This document shows, one piece after another, positions 32,859 through 38,366 of a stretch of 38,443 nucleotides of DNA (position 1 is the first letter of the stretch; each line of letters starts with the position of its first letter). A program made the translations under genes and the position numbers. The notes under the pieces are model-generated. The model saw only the letters and a list, made by a program, of their open reading frames with translations. It was not told where the DNA came from and did not search any database. The stretch covers positions 1 through 38,443 of IMG/VR virus record IMGVR_UViG_3300031576_000173. The stretch is one strand, 5' to 3'. This DNA comes from a virus.

Positions 32859-33692
32859 ATGAAACAGATCCAGAAACGTGAGCCCGAATCCCAGAGTCTC
32901 GAGCTCGGCGGCATCACGAAGGTGATGGCGACGATGGCTCAGGTCGCTCAGTACCGGCCTCGAGATGAGGAGGCGGCGTTCCAGAAGGCGATGGCGTTGC
33001 TCGACCGTTCGCCAGAATTCGCGGAAAGGGCTTGGTACTCGATTCCCTACGCCGGCCGCGAGGGCAAGGTCAACGTCGAGGGCCCTTCGATCAAAGCCGC
33101 TCTTGCCTTGGTGCAGGAGTGGGGCAACTCGATCGCGCTCTCGACGATCCACGAGGAGCGGGAGGAATCCGCCAAGGTGGGCGGGATCTTCTACGACGCG
33201 GAGCGAAACCTCTTCATTGGCAAGGACCTGATCGTCAGCCGATGGAGGAAGATCAAGGACAGCGATCAGCGGGTGCTGATGCCCATCGAGCAGTGGCAGA
33301 ACGCGATGAACGCCGCGTCTTCCAAGGCGCTGCGAAACGCAATTTGTAATGGAATATCGGAGGATCGGATCGAGCGGTTTGTCGGTCGAGCGAAGGAAGT
33401 GGTGAAGCGCAAGAGCAAGGTCTCGGCGAAGCCGATGGAGGATCGGGTGAGGAGCTGCCTTGCGGCGTTTTTGAAGCTCGGGGTCTCCCGCAAAGACCTC
33501 GACCGGGTGCTCGACCTCGAAGGGAAGGCTTGGACCGAGGACGATGTGCTGCGGGCGGGCGGGATCTTCAACGCGATCCAAGCAGGGGAAGCGAGTGTGA
33601 AGGAGATCTTCGGGCTCGACGCTCCCTTGTCCTCTCAGGTGGCAGGCGCCCCGTCGGTCGGTCAGGCGATGGAGGGCGCGAAGGTCTCGTGA
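32859..33692 (+). CDS. Possible single-strand annealing or recombination protein
   Basis: The 277-residue product contains YSIPYAGREGKVNVEGPSIK (60-79), then LVQEWGN, GGIFYDAERNLFIGKD (108-123) and SKALRNAICNGISEDRIERF (155-174). This ordering recalls phage proteins found beside RecB-like exonucleases and thought to be recombinases. I cannot place it firmly in RecT, Erf or Sak groups. The C-terminal part is helical (RVRSCLAAFLKLGVSRKDLD). An exonuclease next to an annealing protein is a standard phage recombination pair. AGAGAGGA is about 9 bases before the ATG. Confidence 0.55.
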   Translation: MKQIQKREPESQSLELGGITKVMATMAQVAQYRPRDEEAAFQKAMALLDRSPEFAERAWYSIPYAGREGKVNVEGPSIKAALALVQEWGNSIALSTIHEEREESAKVGGIFYDAERNLFIGKDLIVSRWRKIKDSDQRVLMPIEQWQNAMNAASSKALRNAICNGISEDRIERFVGRAKEVVKRKSKVSAKPMEDRVRSCLAAFLKLGVSRKDLDRVLDLEGKAWTEDDVLRAGGIFNAIQAGEASVKEIFGLDAPLSSQVAGAPSVGQAMEGAKVS

Positions 33693-34066
33693 TCCGCGCT
33701 TCGGCCCGGTCGAAAAAGCACCTCGAATCGCTCGGCTGGCGAGTTGGGTCGGTCGAGCGATTCATTCCCTACCGCAACATCCGCATCGACCTCTTCGGCA
33801 TCCTTGACCTCGTCTGCCTGCTGCCCGGCCGCATCCTGGGAGTCCAGGCCTGTGCCGCGTCGACCGCGGCCGCGCACTTGAAAACCTTGCTGACCGAGGG
33901 AGGGACCGGCGCCTGGCTGTCGGCGGGCGGGGAGATAGAGATTCACTCCTGGGCCTTGCGAGGGGGGCGGGGACAGCGTAAGAAATGGACCGTGAAGGTG
34001 ATACCGATTAAGGCGGCGGACCTTTCACGGTGGCAAAGCGAGCAGCAACCGAGCACTTCCCAGTAG
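33689..34066 (+). CDS. PD-(D/E)XK-type nuclease-like protein
   Basis: The 125-residue product starts at GTG 33689, overlapping the previous stop. It has an N-terminal helix (RSKKHLESLGWRV), then RNIRIDLFGILDLVCLLPGR with D34 and D40, and ILGVQACAAS with Q53 in the place of the usual E-x-K. The pattern DLFG-xxD...GVQ followed by a WLxxGGEIEIHSW end belongs to a small phage endonuclease-like family. The unusual active site leaves true catalysis uncertain. It closes a run of DNA-processing genes. Confidence 0.65.
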   Translation: MIRASARSKKHLESLGWRVGSVERFIPYRNIRIDLFGILDLVCLLPGRILGVQACAASTAAAHLKTLLTEGGTGAWLSAGGEIEIHSWALRGGRGQRKKWTVKVIPIKAADLSRWQSEQQPSTSQ

Positions 34067-34395
34067 AGTCGGCTTTCGAATTCCTTTTCCGTGACGCACT
34101 AGCGGAACTCGACCGGCTGCAGAGGACCATTCTTTCCCTAGAGAATCGCATCACCCTGTCCGAAAAGGTTGTCGAGTTCTATCAGCGGGATTGGGACGGG
34201 GGGCAGGTGGCGCAACGGTGGACGGAGTCGAGGTACATAAGAAAAGAGGCCCTGGAACCCGATGGATCCAGGGCCTCTCTGATCAGACGAACGCTTGCGC
34301 GATTAGAAACCCGGCGAGGGGAAGAGCAAGCAACGCGGCGATATAAAACAGCAGGGAGAGATCCTCAGCCTTGCGAAAATCCTCCTGCGTCTTGA
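34030..34395 (+). CDS. Coiled-coil protein with antisense-overlapped tail
   Basis: The frame starts at GTG 34030 inside the end of the previous gene. Residues 15-55 form a good coiled coil (ALAELDRLQRTILSLENRIT). After about codon 70 the frame runs through a minus-strand terminator (34245-34278) and across the minus-strand gene 34283-34423, and the tail is Arg-rich with poor codon use. The N-terminal part is probably real. The annotated end is uncertain because no earlier stop exists. Confidence 0.45.
   Translation: MAKRAATEHFPVESAFEFLFRDALAELDRLQRTILSLENRITLSEKVVEFYQRDWDGGQVAQRWTESRYIRKEALEPDGSRASLIRRTLARLETRRGEEQATRRYKTAGRDPQPCENPPAS
34236..34278 (-). terminator. Minus-strand terminator
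   Basis: A perfect 12-bp stem (AGAGGCCCTGGA at 34245-34256, TCCAGGGCCTCT at 34267-34278) is followed on the minus strand by TTTCTTATG. It lies 4 bases after the stop of the minus gene 34283-34423 and closes the minus operon. It also lies inside the convergent + strand frame 34030-34395. Confidence 0.75.
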
Positions 34396-34423
34396 ATCCC
34401 GCGTTGCGGTGGGGCTGTTTCAA
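34283..34423 (-). CDS. Small single-pass membrane protein (46 residues)
   Basis: A minus-strand frame starts at TTG 34423, overlapping the stop of the upstream gene by two bases, with GGGAGG a few bases upstream. It encodes a polar N-terminus (MKQPHRNAGFKTQEDFRKAE) and one C-terminal membrane segment (LLFYIAALLALPLAGFLIAQ). It is followed at once by a good terminator. Coupled start, SD site, hydrophobic segment and terminator together argue that it is real despite its size. The function is unknown. Small membrane proteins of this kind can act in lysis control or host takeover. Confidence 0.65.
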   Translation of the reverse strand: MKQPHRNAGFKTQEDFRKAEDLSLLFYIAALLALPLAGFLIAQAFV

Positions 34424-34638
34424 GGGGACACCTCCCGGAAGTCCTCGTCGTCCTCCAATTCCTTGACGGCGGAGTCGAGGTTTCGGACAGCTTCCGCAAG
34501 ATCGCCTTTTTCCCGCCTCTTGACGACCTCTTTCGCTGCCTGAATCAGCTCCTTGGTGCAGGAAAAAGAGACCGGCGAGTAATCCTCGCAGGTGGGACAG
34601 ATCAAGACCTCATCGTGTTCGTCGCAATGGCTCGTCAC
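34420..34638 (-). CDS. Small Cys/His-rich protein
   Basis: The 72-residue product starts at GTG 34638, which overlaps the upstream stop (GTGA) and has AGGAGG 7 bases before it. A longer frame from 34686 has no such signal. It has CDEH (5-8), CPTC (15-18) and one more Cys, a likely small zinc site, then a charged helix (KELIQAAKEVVKRREKGDLA) and an acidic tail. The function is unknown. Confidence 0.65.
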   Translation of the reverse strand: MTSHCDEHDEVLICPTCEDYSPVSFSCTKELIQAAKEVVKRREKGDLAEAVRNLDSAVKELEDDEDFREVSP

Positions 34639-34862
34639 GTTGTCACCTCCTCTGTTCCTTGCGGAACTCTTTCGATCTGCAGCCAACCGGATCCGTTTCC
34701 TTCAGGGTCGGCCCATGGAGAGACGAGCACAACGTCGCCTTTCACGGTGCGCACCTGCAGGAAAACGTCCGGCGTTTGGTATCCGTTTTCGATCCAACGT
34801 ACGTCTTCAATGGTCCCGCCCTTGAGCGAGACCAAAGGTTTGAGGTAAATGGGCACTTTCAC
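34635..34862 (-). CDS. Small beta-rich hypothetical protein
   Basis: The 75-residue product starts at GTG 34862, with AAGGTG 6 bases upstream. It reads MKVPIYLKPLVSLKGGTIED and continues as a short beta barrel-like series of strands (VFLQVRTVKGDVVLVSP) with a Gly-rich turn. It follows a terminator on the minus strand and overlaps the next gene by four bases. No family is recognised. Confidence 0.6.
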   Translation of the reverse strand: MKVPIYLKPLVSLKGGTIEDVRWIENGYQTPDVFLQVRTVKGDVVLVSPWADPEGNGSGWLQIERVPQGTEEVTT

Positions 34863-34880
34863 TTTTCACCTTCTTTCGAT

Positions 34881-34922
34881 TGAAGAAACAAAAAGGGCGG
34901 GGGCCTTTCGGCCCCCGCCCTT
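34881..34922 (-). terminator. Minus-strand terminator inside the operon
   Basis: A 13-bp GC-rich stem (AAGGGCGGGGGCC at 34893-34905, GGCCCCCGCCCTT at 34910-34922) has, on the minus strand, a GAAA tetraloop and the tail TTTGTTTCTTC. It separates the DUF932 gene from the three smaller genes downstream. Those would be made from read-through or from an unseen promoter. Confidence 0.85.
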
Positions 34923-34931
34923 AGGTGGATG

Positions 34932-35924
34932 CTACTCGACTCCGGCCAGGTCGAGGGCCTGGCTGTAAGCTTGCCGTTTGAACCGCTGCCCTTCCCCGAC
35001 GAGCAGGAAGGAGGTCCGATCCTTGACGCCCGGGGACTTCTCGAAGTCCGCGAACTCTACGGCCGCGTTGTAGAGGCCCCAGACACTTCCCTGGACTCCC
35101 GGGAGCGAAGTACCGCGGCCTTCCTGGGCAAGGCGGTGAATCTCGCCGCGCTCTTTCACGACTCGCGCCCTTTCCCTGTCTCCGGGCTCCAGGGAGAGAG
35201 GCACCAACCGATTGACGTACTCCCTCGCCTTCGGCGCATCGACCGGGGTGGCGAGGAGTTTCTGGAACACGGTCCCGAGGTCCTCGAACTGTTTTCTTGC
35301 GACTCCGAGCACGGCTTGTGCCGCTTCGATTTTCGCCTGGAGGTTTCCTCGGTGGGCGATCTTGAGGAGCTTTTCCTCGCCTTGCGCCAAGGCTTGCTGC
35401 AGCGTATTCCTGCAGACAACCCGGATCGGCGTTACCAAGTTGAGGATGCCCGTCTTTCCATCGTGCCCGTTGACAAGCAGGAGGTAGGACTGCACGGCGT
35501 CCCCCTTGCCGACTTCGAAGGTGCCATTGAACTTCGCGAGCACCCAGATCTTTTCCCCGCGGTACAGGGACCCTGCAGCCTCATAGGAAAGCTGTCCGTC
35601 CCGGATCAGCGGATCGAAGATCTCGAACGCCTCCAGATTCTGGAGCACCTTGTAATCGGTCGAGACGACTCCGAGCACCCGGTTGTCTTTCGCTCGCACC
35701 AATGCTTTGCGGTTCTCAATCGGGATCAGCGGATCCGGGCTGCCCTGAAGGCTGGCCGTGAGATCCTTCCAGGACGAGCAGAACACCTGCCTTTCTTCCA
35801 CGTTCCAGTCCAGCCCAGCAGAGACAATCGCGGTGCGAGAGTCGGGCGCGTCCTTCAGGACGTTGCCGACTCCATGCCACGCGGGAGTCCCGGTAAAAAA
35901 CCCAGTTTCAACTTCGTGAGACAT
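34932..35924 (-). CDS. DUF932 (phage/plasmid-like) protein
   Basis: The 330-residue product begins MSHEVETGFFTGTPAWHGVG, the hallmark N-terminus of the DUF932 / TIGR03299 family found on phages and plasmids. It continues with RVLGVVSTDYKVLQNLEAFE, YEAAGSLYRGEKIWVLAKFN and VTPIRVVCRNTLQQAL, all typical of the family. The start is ATG 35924, with AAGGAAG about 7 bases upstream. The frame is open further upstream to 36032, but that part precedes the family start. The molecular function of DUF932 is not firmly known. It is often carried next to DNA-metabolism genes. It is the largest gene of the minus operon. Confidence 0.8.
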   Translation of the reverse strand: MSHEVETGFFTGTPAWHGVGNVLKDAPDSRTAIVSAGLDWNVEERQVFCSSWKDLTASLQGSPDPLIPIENRKALVRAKDNRVLGVVSTDYKVLQNLEAFEIFDPLIRDGQLSYEAAGSLYRGEKIWVLAKFNGTFEVGKGDAVQSYLLLVNGHDGKTGILNLVTPIRVVCRNTLQQALAQGEEKLLKIAHRGNLQAKIEAAQAVLGVARKQFEDLGTVFQKLLATPVDAPKAREYVNRLVPLSLEPGDRERARVVKERGEIHRLAQEGRGTSLPGVQGSVWGLYNAAVEFADFEKSPGVKDRTSFLLVGEGQRFKRQAYSQALDLAGVE

Positions 35925-36012
35925 TGCACACTTCCTTTTCTTTCGAGGAACCTGCCTCTTCAGGATGCCGTGGTCAATCGGCATCGACTCCCCTTGCGGG
36001 GAGTTTCGGCTT

Positions 36013-36357
36013 TCAACTTTGAAGTTGTTCACAGGCCACGAACGCTAGAAAACTCCAGCACTTCGTCCCGATTCTCACCTGTCTTGTCACCAAGTCGACG
36101 ACAATGGGGTCGTGCTGCGCGTCTCCGCAAGGCTCCGGGCTGATCCCCCAATTCAGGGCCCCTTCCCATTGCTCGCCGATGATTTGCGAGATCAGGATGC
36201 GGCAGAGATAGCTCGGGTCCCCGTACCGGCTCCTTGCCGCGTTGGAATTCAACGCCTCCGCCAAGGTCTCCTGCAAGGTCGATCCCTGCCAGTGGCTGTA
36301 GAGCACCACTGTTTTTCCTTCGCCAAACTCGAACACAACGTCTCTTCTGTCTCCCAC
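36013..36357 (-). CDS. Small phage hypothetical protein
   Basis: The 114-residue product starts at GTG 36357, with AAAGGAAAGG just upstream. It contains KTVVLYSHWQGSTLQETLAE and DPSYLCRILISQIIG, then GALNWGISPEP and a final beta part. The order of a beta strand, SHWxG, DPSYLxR and a GIS turn recalls a family of small phage and plasmid proteins of unknown function. It lies between a small gene and the DUF932 gene in the minus operon. Confidence 0.65.
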   Translation of the reverse strand: MGDRRDVVFEFGEGKTVVLYSHWQGSTLQETLAEALNSNAARSRYGDPSYLCRILISQIIGEQWEGALNWGISPEPCGDAQHDPIVVDLVTRQVRIGTKCWSFLAFVACEQLQS

Positions 36358-36360
36358 GGT

Positions 36361-36591
36361 TCACCTTTCCTTTCTCTTTCCAAACGCCCAGCTAGAAAGC
36401 TTGTCATTCAGCGCTCTGATTCTTTCTTTCGCGGCAGCCGGGAGGACGATGGTTGCCTCCTGATCCTTCGGCGCCTCTTTCGAGATCCACCAAACCCCGT
36501 TGTACAGGTGAAGGAATCTCCTCTGCCCACTGGCATCCGCGTTGGCTTGCGCCTGACGCTTCGCCTTTTTGAAATCACTTCCCGCGTTCAT
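36361..36591 (-). CDS. Small basic protein, first gene of the minus operon
   Basis: The 76-residue product starts at ATG 36591, with AAAGGAAAG upstream. The frame is open to 36900, but the extension crosses the operon promoter and is rejected. It reads MNAGSDFKKAKRQAQANADA and is basic and helical at both ends, with a Trp-rich middle (YNGVWWISKEAP). The stop is 4 bases from the next start. The function is unknown. Confidence 0.6.
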   Translation of the reverse strand: MNAGSDFKKAKRQAQANADASGQRRFLHLYNGVWWISKEAPKDQEATIVLPAAAKERIRALNDKLSSWAFGKRKER

Positions 36592-36622
36592 GCTTCTTTC
36601 CTTTCTCTCTGGACTTGAGACC

Positions 36623-36662
36623 AGATCTCCCACAACGGGAGAGGCCTTCGGGAAGGAGATCT
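36623..36662 (-). promoter_or_regulatory. Alternative hairpins in the minus operon leader
   Basis: In the roughly 170-base leader between the candidate promoter and ATG 36591, AGATCTCC (36623-36630) can pair with GGAGATCT (36655-36662). An overlapping TCTCCC (36626-36631) can instead pair with GGGAGA (36637-36642). The two pairings exclude each other, so the leader could switch shape. No known riboswitch is recognised. Confidence 0.3.
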
Positions 36663-36770
36663 CTTTCTCCCTCCCCTCTCGGTATTTCCCTTTCAGCATC
36701 CTATGGGGTGGCGGGCATCCCGTTTTATCCACCGTCCTCGCTGAAACCTTGTTGTCAAAGAACTCAAGGA

Positions 36771-36799
36771 AGTATATCGGAAAGGCATACAAGGGAACA
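36771..36799 (-). promoter_or_regulatory. sigma70-like promoter of the minus operon
   Basis: On the minus strand TTGTTC (36799-36794) and TATACT (36776-36771) are 17 bases apart. The -10 box is the same hexamer as in the promoter at 31822-31827. It would start transcription near 36764 and drive the genes from 36591 leftward. Confidence 0.5.
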
Positions 36800-36808
36800 A
36801 GAGGGAAG

Positions 36809-36836
36809 TTTGAGAATCCCATGCCGCCCTGTACAG
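36809..36836 (+). promoter_or_regulatory. Promoter before the small-terminase-like gene
   Basis: TTGAGA (36809-36814) and TACAGT (36831-36836) are 16 bases apart. The -10 box ends 11 bases before the ATG at 36848, so the message would have only about 5 leader bases, which fits the lack of an SD site. The match is moderate. Confidence 0.35.
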
Positions 36837-36847
36837 TCCTTCCCACT

Positions 36848-37426
36848 ATGCCGCAATCCACGCAGATTCTGCCCGACGCTCTCTCCAACGCTGGCATCAA
36901 TCACAAGCGCCACCGACTCTCCGAAGATGAGCGACTCCGCCGCTGGGAACTCGCTCTCTCCATCCCTTCCCCTCGAAACACCCAGGCCTCCGCCCTCCTC
37001 TCTCCAGAAACACGCGCCTCCTTCGCCGTCGCTCTCGATGCCTACTTCGCGCTTCGCGTCCCACTCGTCCTTGAGGCATTGCAGAAACAAGCCCAACGCG
37101 GATCAGTTCCAGCCATCCGACTCTACCTCGAACTCTTCTACCAACCGTTCCGCGACTGGACGCTGGCCCTTTCCTCCCGCGGACACCAACCGCTGGGCGT
37201 CGACGGCGGAGATCAAGTCACTACCCGACTCCGAGATCTTCTGAAGGAACTCAAGGCCGGCTCCGCCCGCATCAAGGTCAAGGCCACCGAACGAACAGTC
37301 GAGATGACGGAACAACCGGACAGCACGGGAGAGAAGGAAGCGAATGGGGGAGACTTGACCAACACCACGGATACCCGCGGACCTCAGGGGCCAGAGCCCT
37401 CGGTTGAGCAAGGCAACGTCCAATAA
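36848..37426 (+). CDS. Small-terminase-like protein
   Basis: The 192-residue product has a helical core with VPLVLEALQKQAQRGSVPAI and LYLELFYQP (about 90-118). The phrase of an Ala/Gln-rich helix, R-G-S-V-P-A and then a leucine helix is common near the C-terminal part of TerS-type DNA recognition proteins. The end is acidic and disordered. The start at ATG 36848 lacks an SD site. Upstream extension of the frame is a shadow. Codons are C-rich and unlike the late operon. If the genome is circular, this gene lies upstream of the terminase. The assignment is tentative, but the gene itself is likely. Confidence 0.5.
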   Translation: MPQSTQILPDALSNAGINHKRHRLSEDERLRRWELALSIPSPRNTQASALLSPETRASFAVALDAYFALRVPLVLEALQKQAQRGSVPAIRLYLELFYQPFRDWTLALSSRGHQPLGVDGGDQVTTRLRDLLKELKAGSARIKVKATERTVEMTEQPDSTGEKEANGGDLTNTTDTRGPQGPEPSVEQGNVQ

Positions 37427-37739
37427 TAACTATTATGTTATGTTGCTATACCTTGTAGCGTAAGCACTTACCTCATTCCACCTGCTACACACGGCTCTAC
37501 CAGGCACCCCCCCCTAGGTATATACCCCCCAGGCCGCATGGCGCCGGACAGGACAGGGGCCTCCTTTATAAGTCTTTCTCTCTCAGATATTTATCCCCAT
37601 ATTCATACTCCGAATTGAGTTGGTAGTTTCAACTGGAATGTACGCTGATGGGCAGATTGTTCCACATGGAACATCTCTGGGTGGTTTCTATTGGCTTGGG
37701 GAGGCGGGGTGGTTGGGTTGTGGTGAGGCGATCGGGTGA
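37427..37739. other. Gene-poor region with palindromes, possible origin or control region
   Basis: There is no good gene here, between two convergent genes. It holds TGTAGC (37454-37459) and GCTACA (37484-37489) around GTAAG-CA-CTTAC (37460-37471), a C8 run (37507-37514), the palindrome GGTATATACC (37517-37526), an AT-rich patch near 37558-37615 with a DnaA-box-like TTATCCCCA, and a parS-like palindrome. Dense palindromes plus AT-rich DNA suggest an origin or partition region. Confidence 0.4.
37658..37673. promoter_or_regulatory. parS-like palindrome
   Basis: TGTTCCACATGGAACA is a 7-bp inverted repeat around CA. It differs by one base from the perfect palindrome TGTTCCACGTGGAACA of the bacterial parS type, to which ParB binds. 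In the minus frame it reads MFHVEQ, the peptide that parS sites typically produce. No parA or parB gene is in the window, so a host ParB would be the reader. Confidence 0.5.
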
Positions 37740-38036
37740 TCAGAAGGGGCAATCCTGTGGTTTTGCTTTTTCGATCACCTGGAGGCGTGTAGGTGGTTTT
37801 TGAGCCTCTGGCGCTTGAGCTTGGGGAGGTGGAGGTGGTGGTAAGGGTGGGGGTTGGTGGGTTGGGGGGAATGGGTTTTCGAGGTTTTGGTCTTGGAGCC
37901 AGGCTTGGTAGAGGGAGCGGGACTGAGGGGAGAGGCGTTGTTTTCGGTGGAGGGTTTTTTCGAGGTTGTGGATGAGGAGGAAGCGGGAGGTGGTCCAGTC
38001 CTCTGGGGTGCAATTCGGCTTACCTGATGCTTCCAT
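37740..38036 (-). CDS. Pro-rich minus-strand protein
   Basis: The 98-residue product from ATG 38036 has a helical first half (CTPEDWTTSRFLLIHNLEKT, then LSPQSRSLYQAWLQDQN) and a polyproline second half. GGAG lies 4 bases before the ATG. The coding strand is extremely C-rich, and the opposite strand holds a G-quadruplex motif. The frame is open much further upstream, but that part is antisense to the VRR-NUC gene. The function is unknown. Confidence 0.5.
   Translation of the reverse strand: MEASGKPNCTPEDWTTSRFLLIHNLEKTLHRKQRLSPQSRSLYQAWLQDQNLENPFPPTHQPPPLPPPPPPQAQAPEAQKPPTRLQVIEKAKPQDCPF
37845..37875 (+). other. G-quadruplex motif
   Basis: On the + strand the G runs at 37845-37847, 37849-37853, 37859-37861, 37864-37869 and 37873-37875 have loops of 1-5 bases, enough for a stable G-quadruplex. 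It lies on the template strand of the Pro-rich minus gene and encodes its polyproline tract, so it may hinder that gene's transcription. Confidence 0.55.
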
Positions 38037-38058
38037 CTGCTCCGGCGGCCGATCGTAT

Positions 38059-38088
38059 ATAGTACTACCTAACGGTGTGGTATGGCAA
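38059..38088 (-). promoter_or_regulatory. Possible promoter of the Pro-rich minus gene
   Basis: On the minus strand TTGCCA (38088-38083) and TACTAT (38064-38059) are 18 bases apart, giving a start near 38052 and a leader of about 16 bases. The region also contains TATATA (38056-38061), which could serve the divergent + strand nuclease gene. Both are weak. Confidence 0.3.
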
Positions 38089-38366
38089 GTGGTGATTGTA
38101 GGGTCCCGCGGAACCGAGCTGAGAGGGTTGCTTACGAGCGGCTTTTGAGGGCTGGCTGGAGTGTGACCCGGAGAGGTTGGCCGGACTTCTTCTGCTGGAA
38201 GGAGACTGGGGAGATGATGTGTGTGGAGGTCAAGCCCCGCGCCACTTCCGGGCTCCGAGCTGGGCAGAAGTTTTTGATGAGTCGTCTTGCCCGGCTCGGT
38301 CTTCCCTGCTACCGGTTCGACCCTAAGATGGGGCCGATTCGCGTCTTCGCTCCCGGTGCGAAGTAG
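38082..38366 (+). CDS. VRR-NUC nuclease
   Basis: The 94-residue product is a compact VRR-NUC (PD-(D/E)XK) nuclease. E14 and E19 lie in the first helix (ERVAYERLLRAGW), D35 is in RRGWPDFFCW, and E49-x-K51 is in MMCVEVKP, followed by Q62 and a C-terminal helix and strand. Small phage proteins of this type can act as Holliday-junction or structure-specific endonucleases. It lies about 0.5 kb after the small-terminase-like gene and ends 77 bases before the window edge. There is no clear SD site. Confidence 0.8.
   Translation: MASGDCRVPRNRAERVAYERLLRAGWSVTRRGWPDFFCWKETGEMMCVEVKPRATSGLRAGQKFLMSRLARLGLPCYRFDPKMGPIRVFAPGAK

Noticed and set aside
35987-36004. ACTCCCC-TTGC-GGGGAGT hairpin upstream of the DUF932 gene as a terminator
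   Set aside because: No T-rich tail on either strand. At most it is a small structural element in the leader.
34929-36143. A 404-codon + strand frame opposite the DUF932 gene
   Set aside because: DUF932 is recognised on the minus strand with a good start and terminator. The + frame has no start signals.
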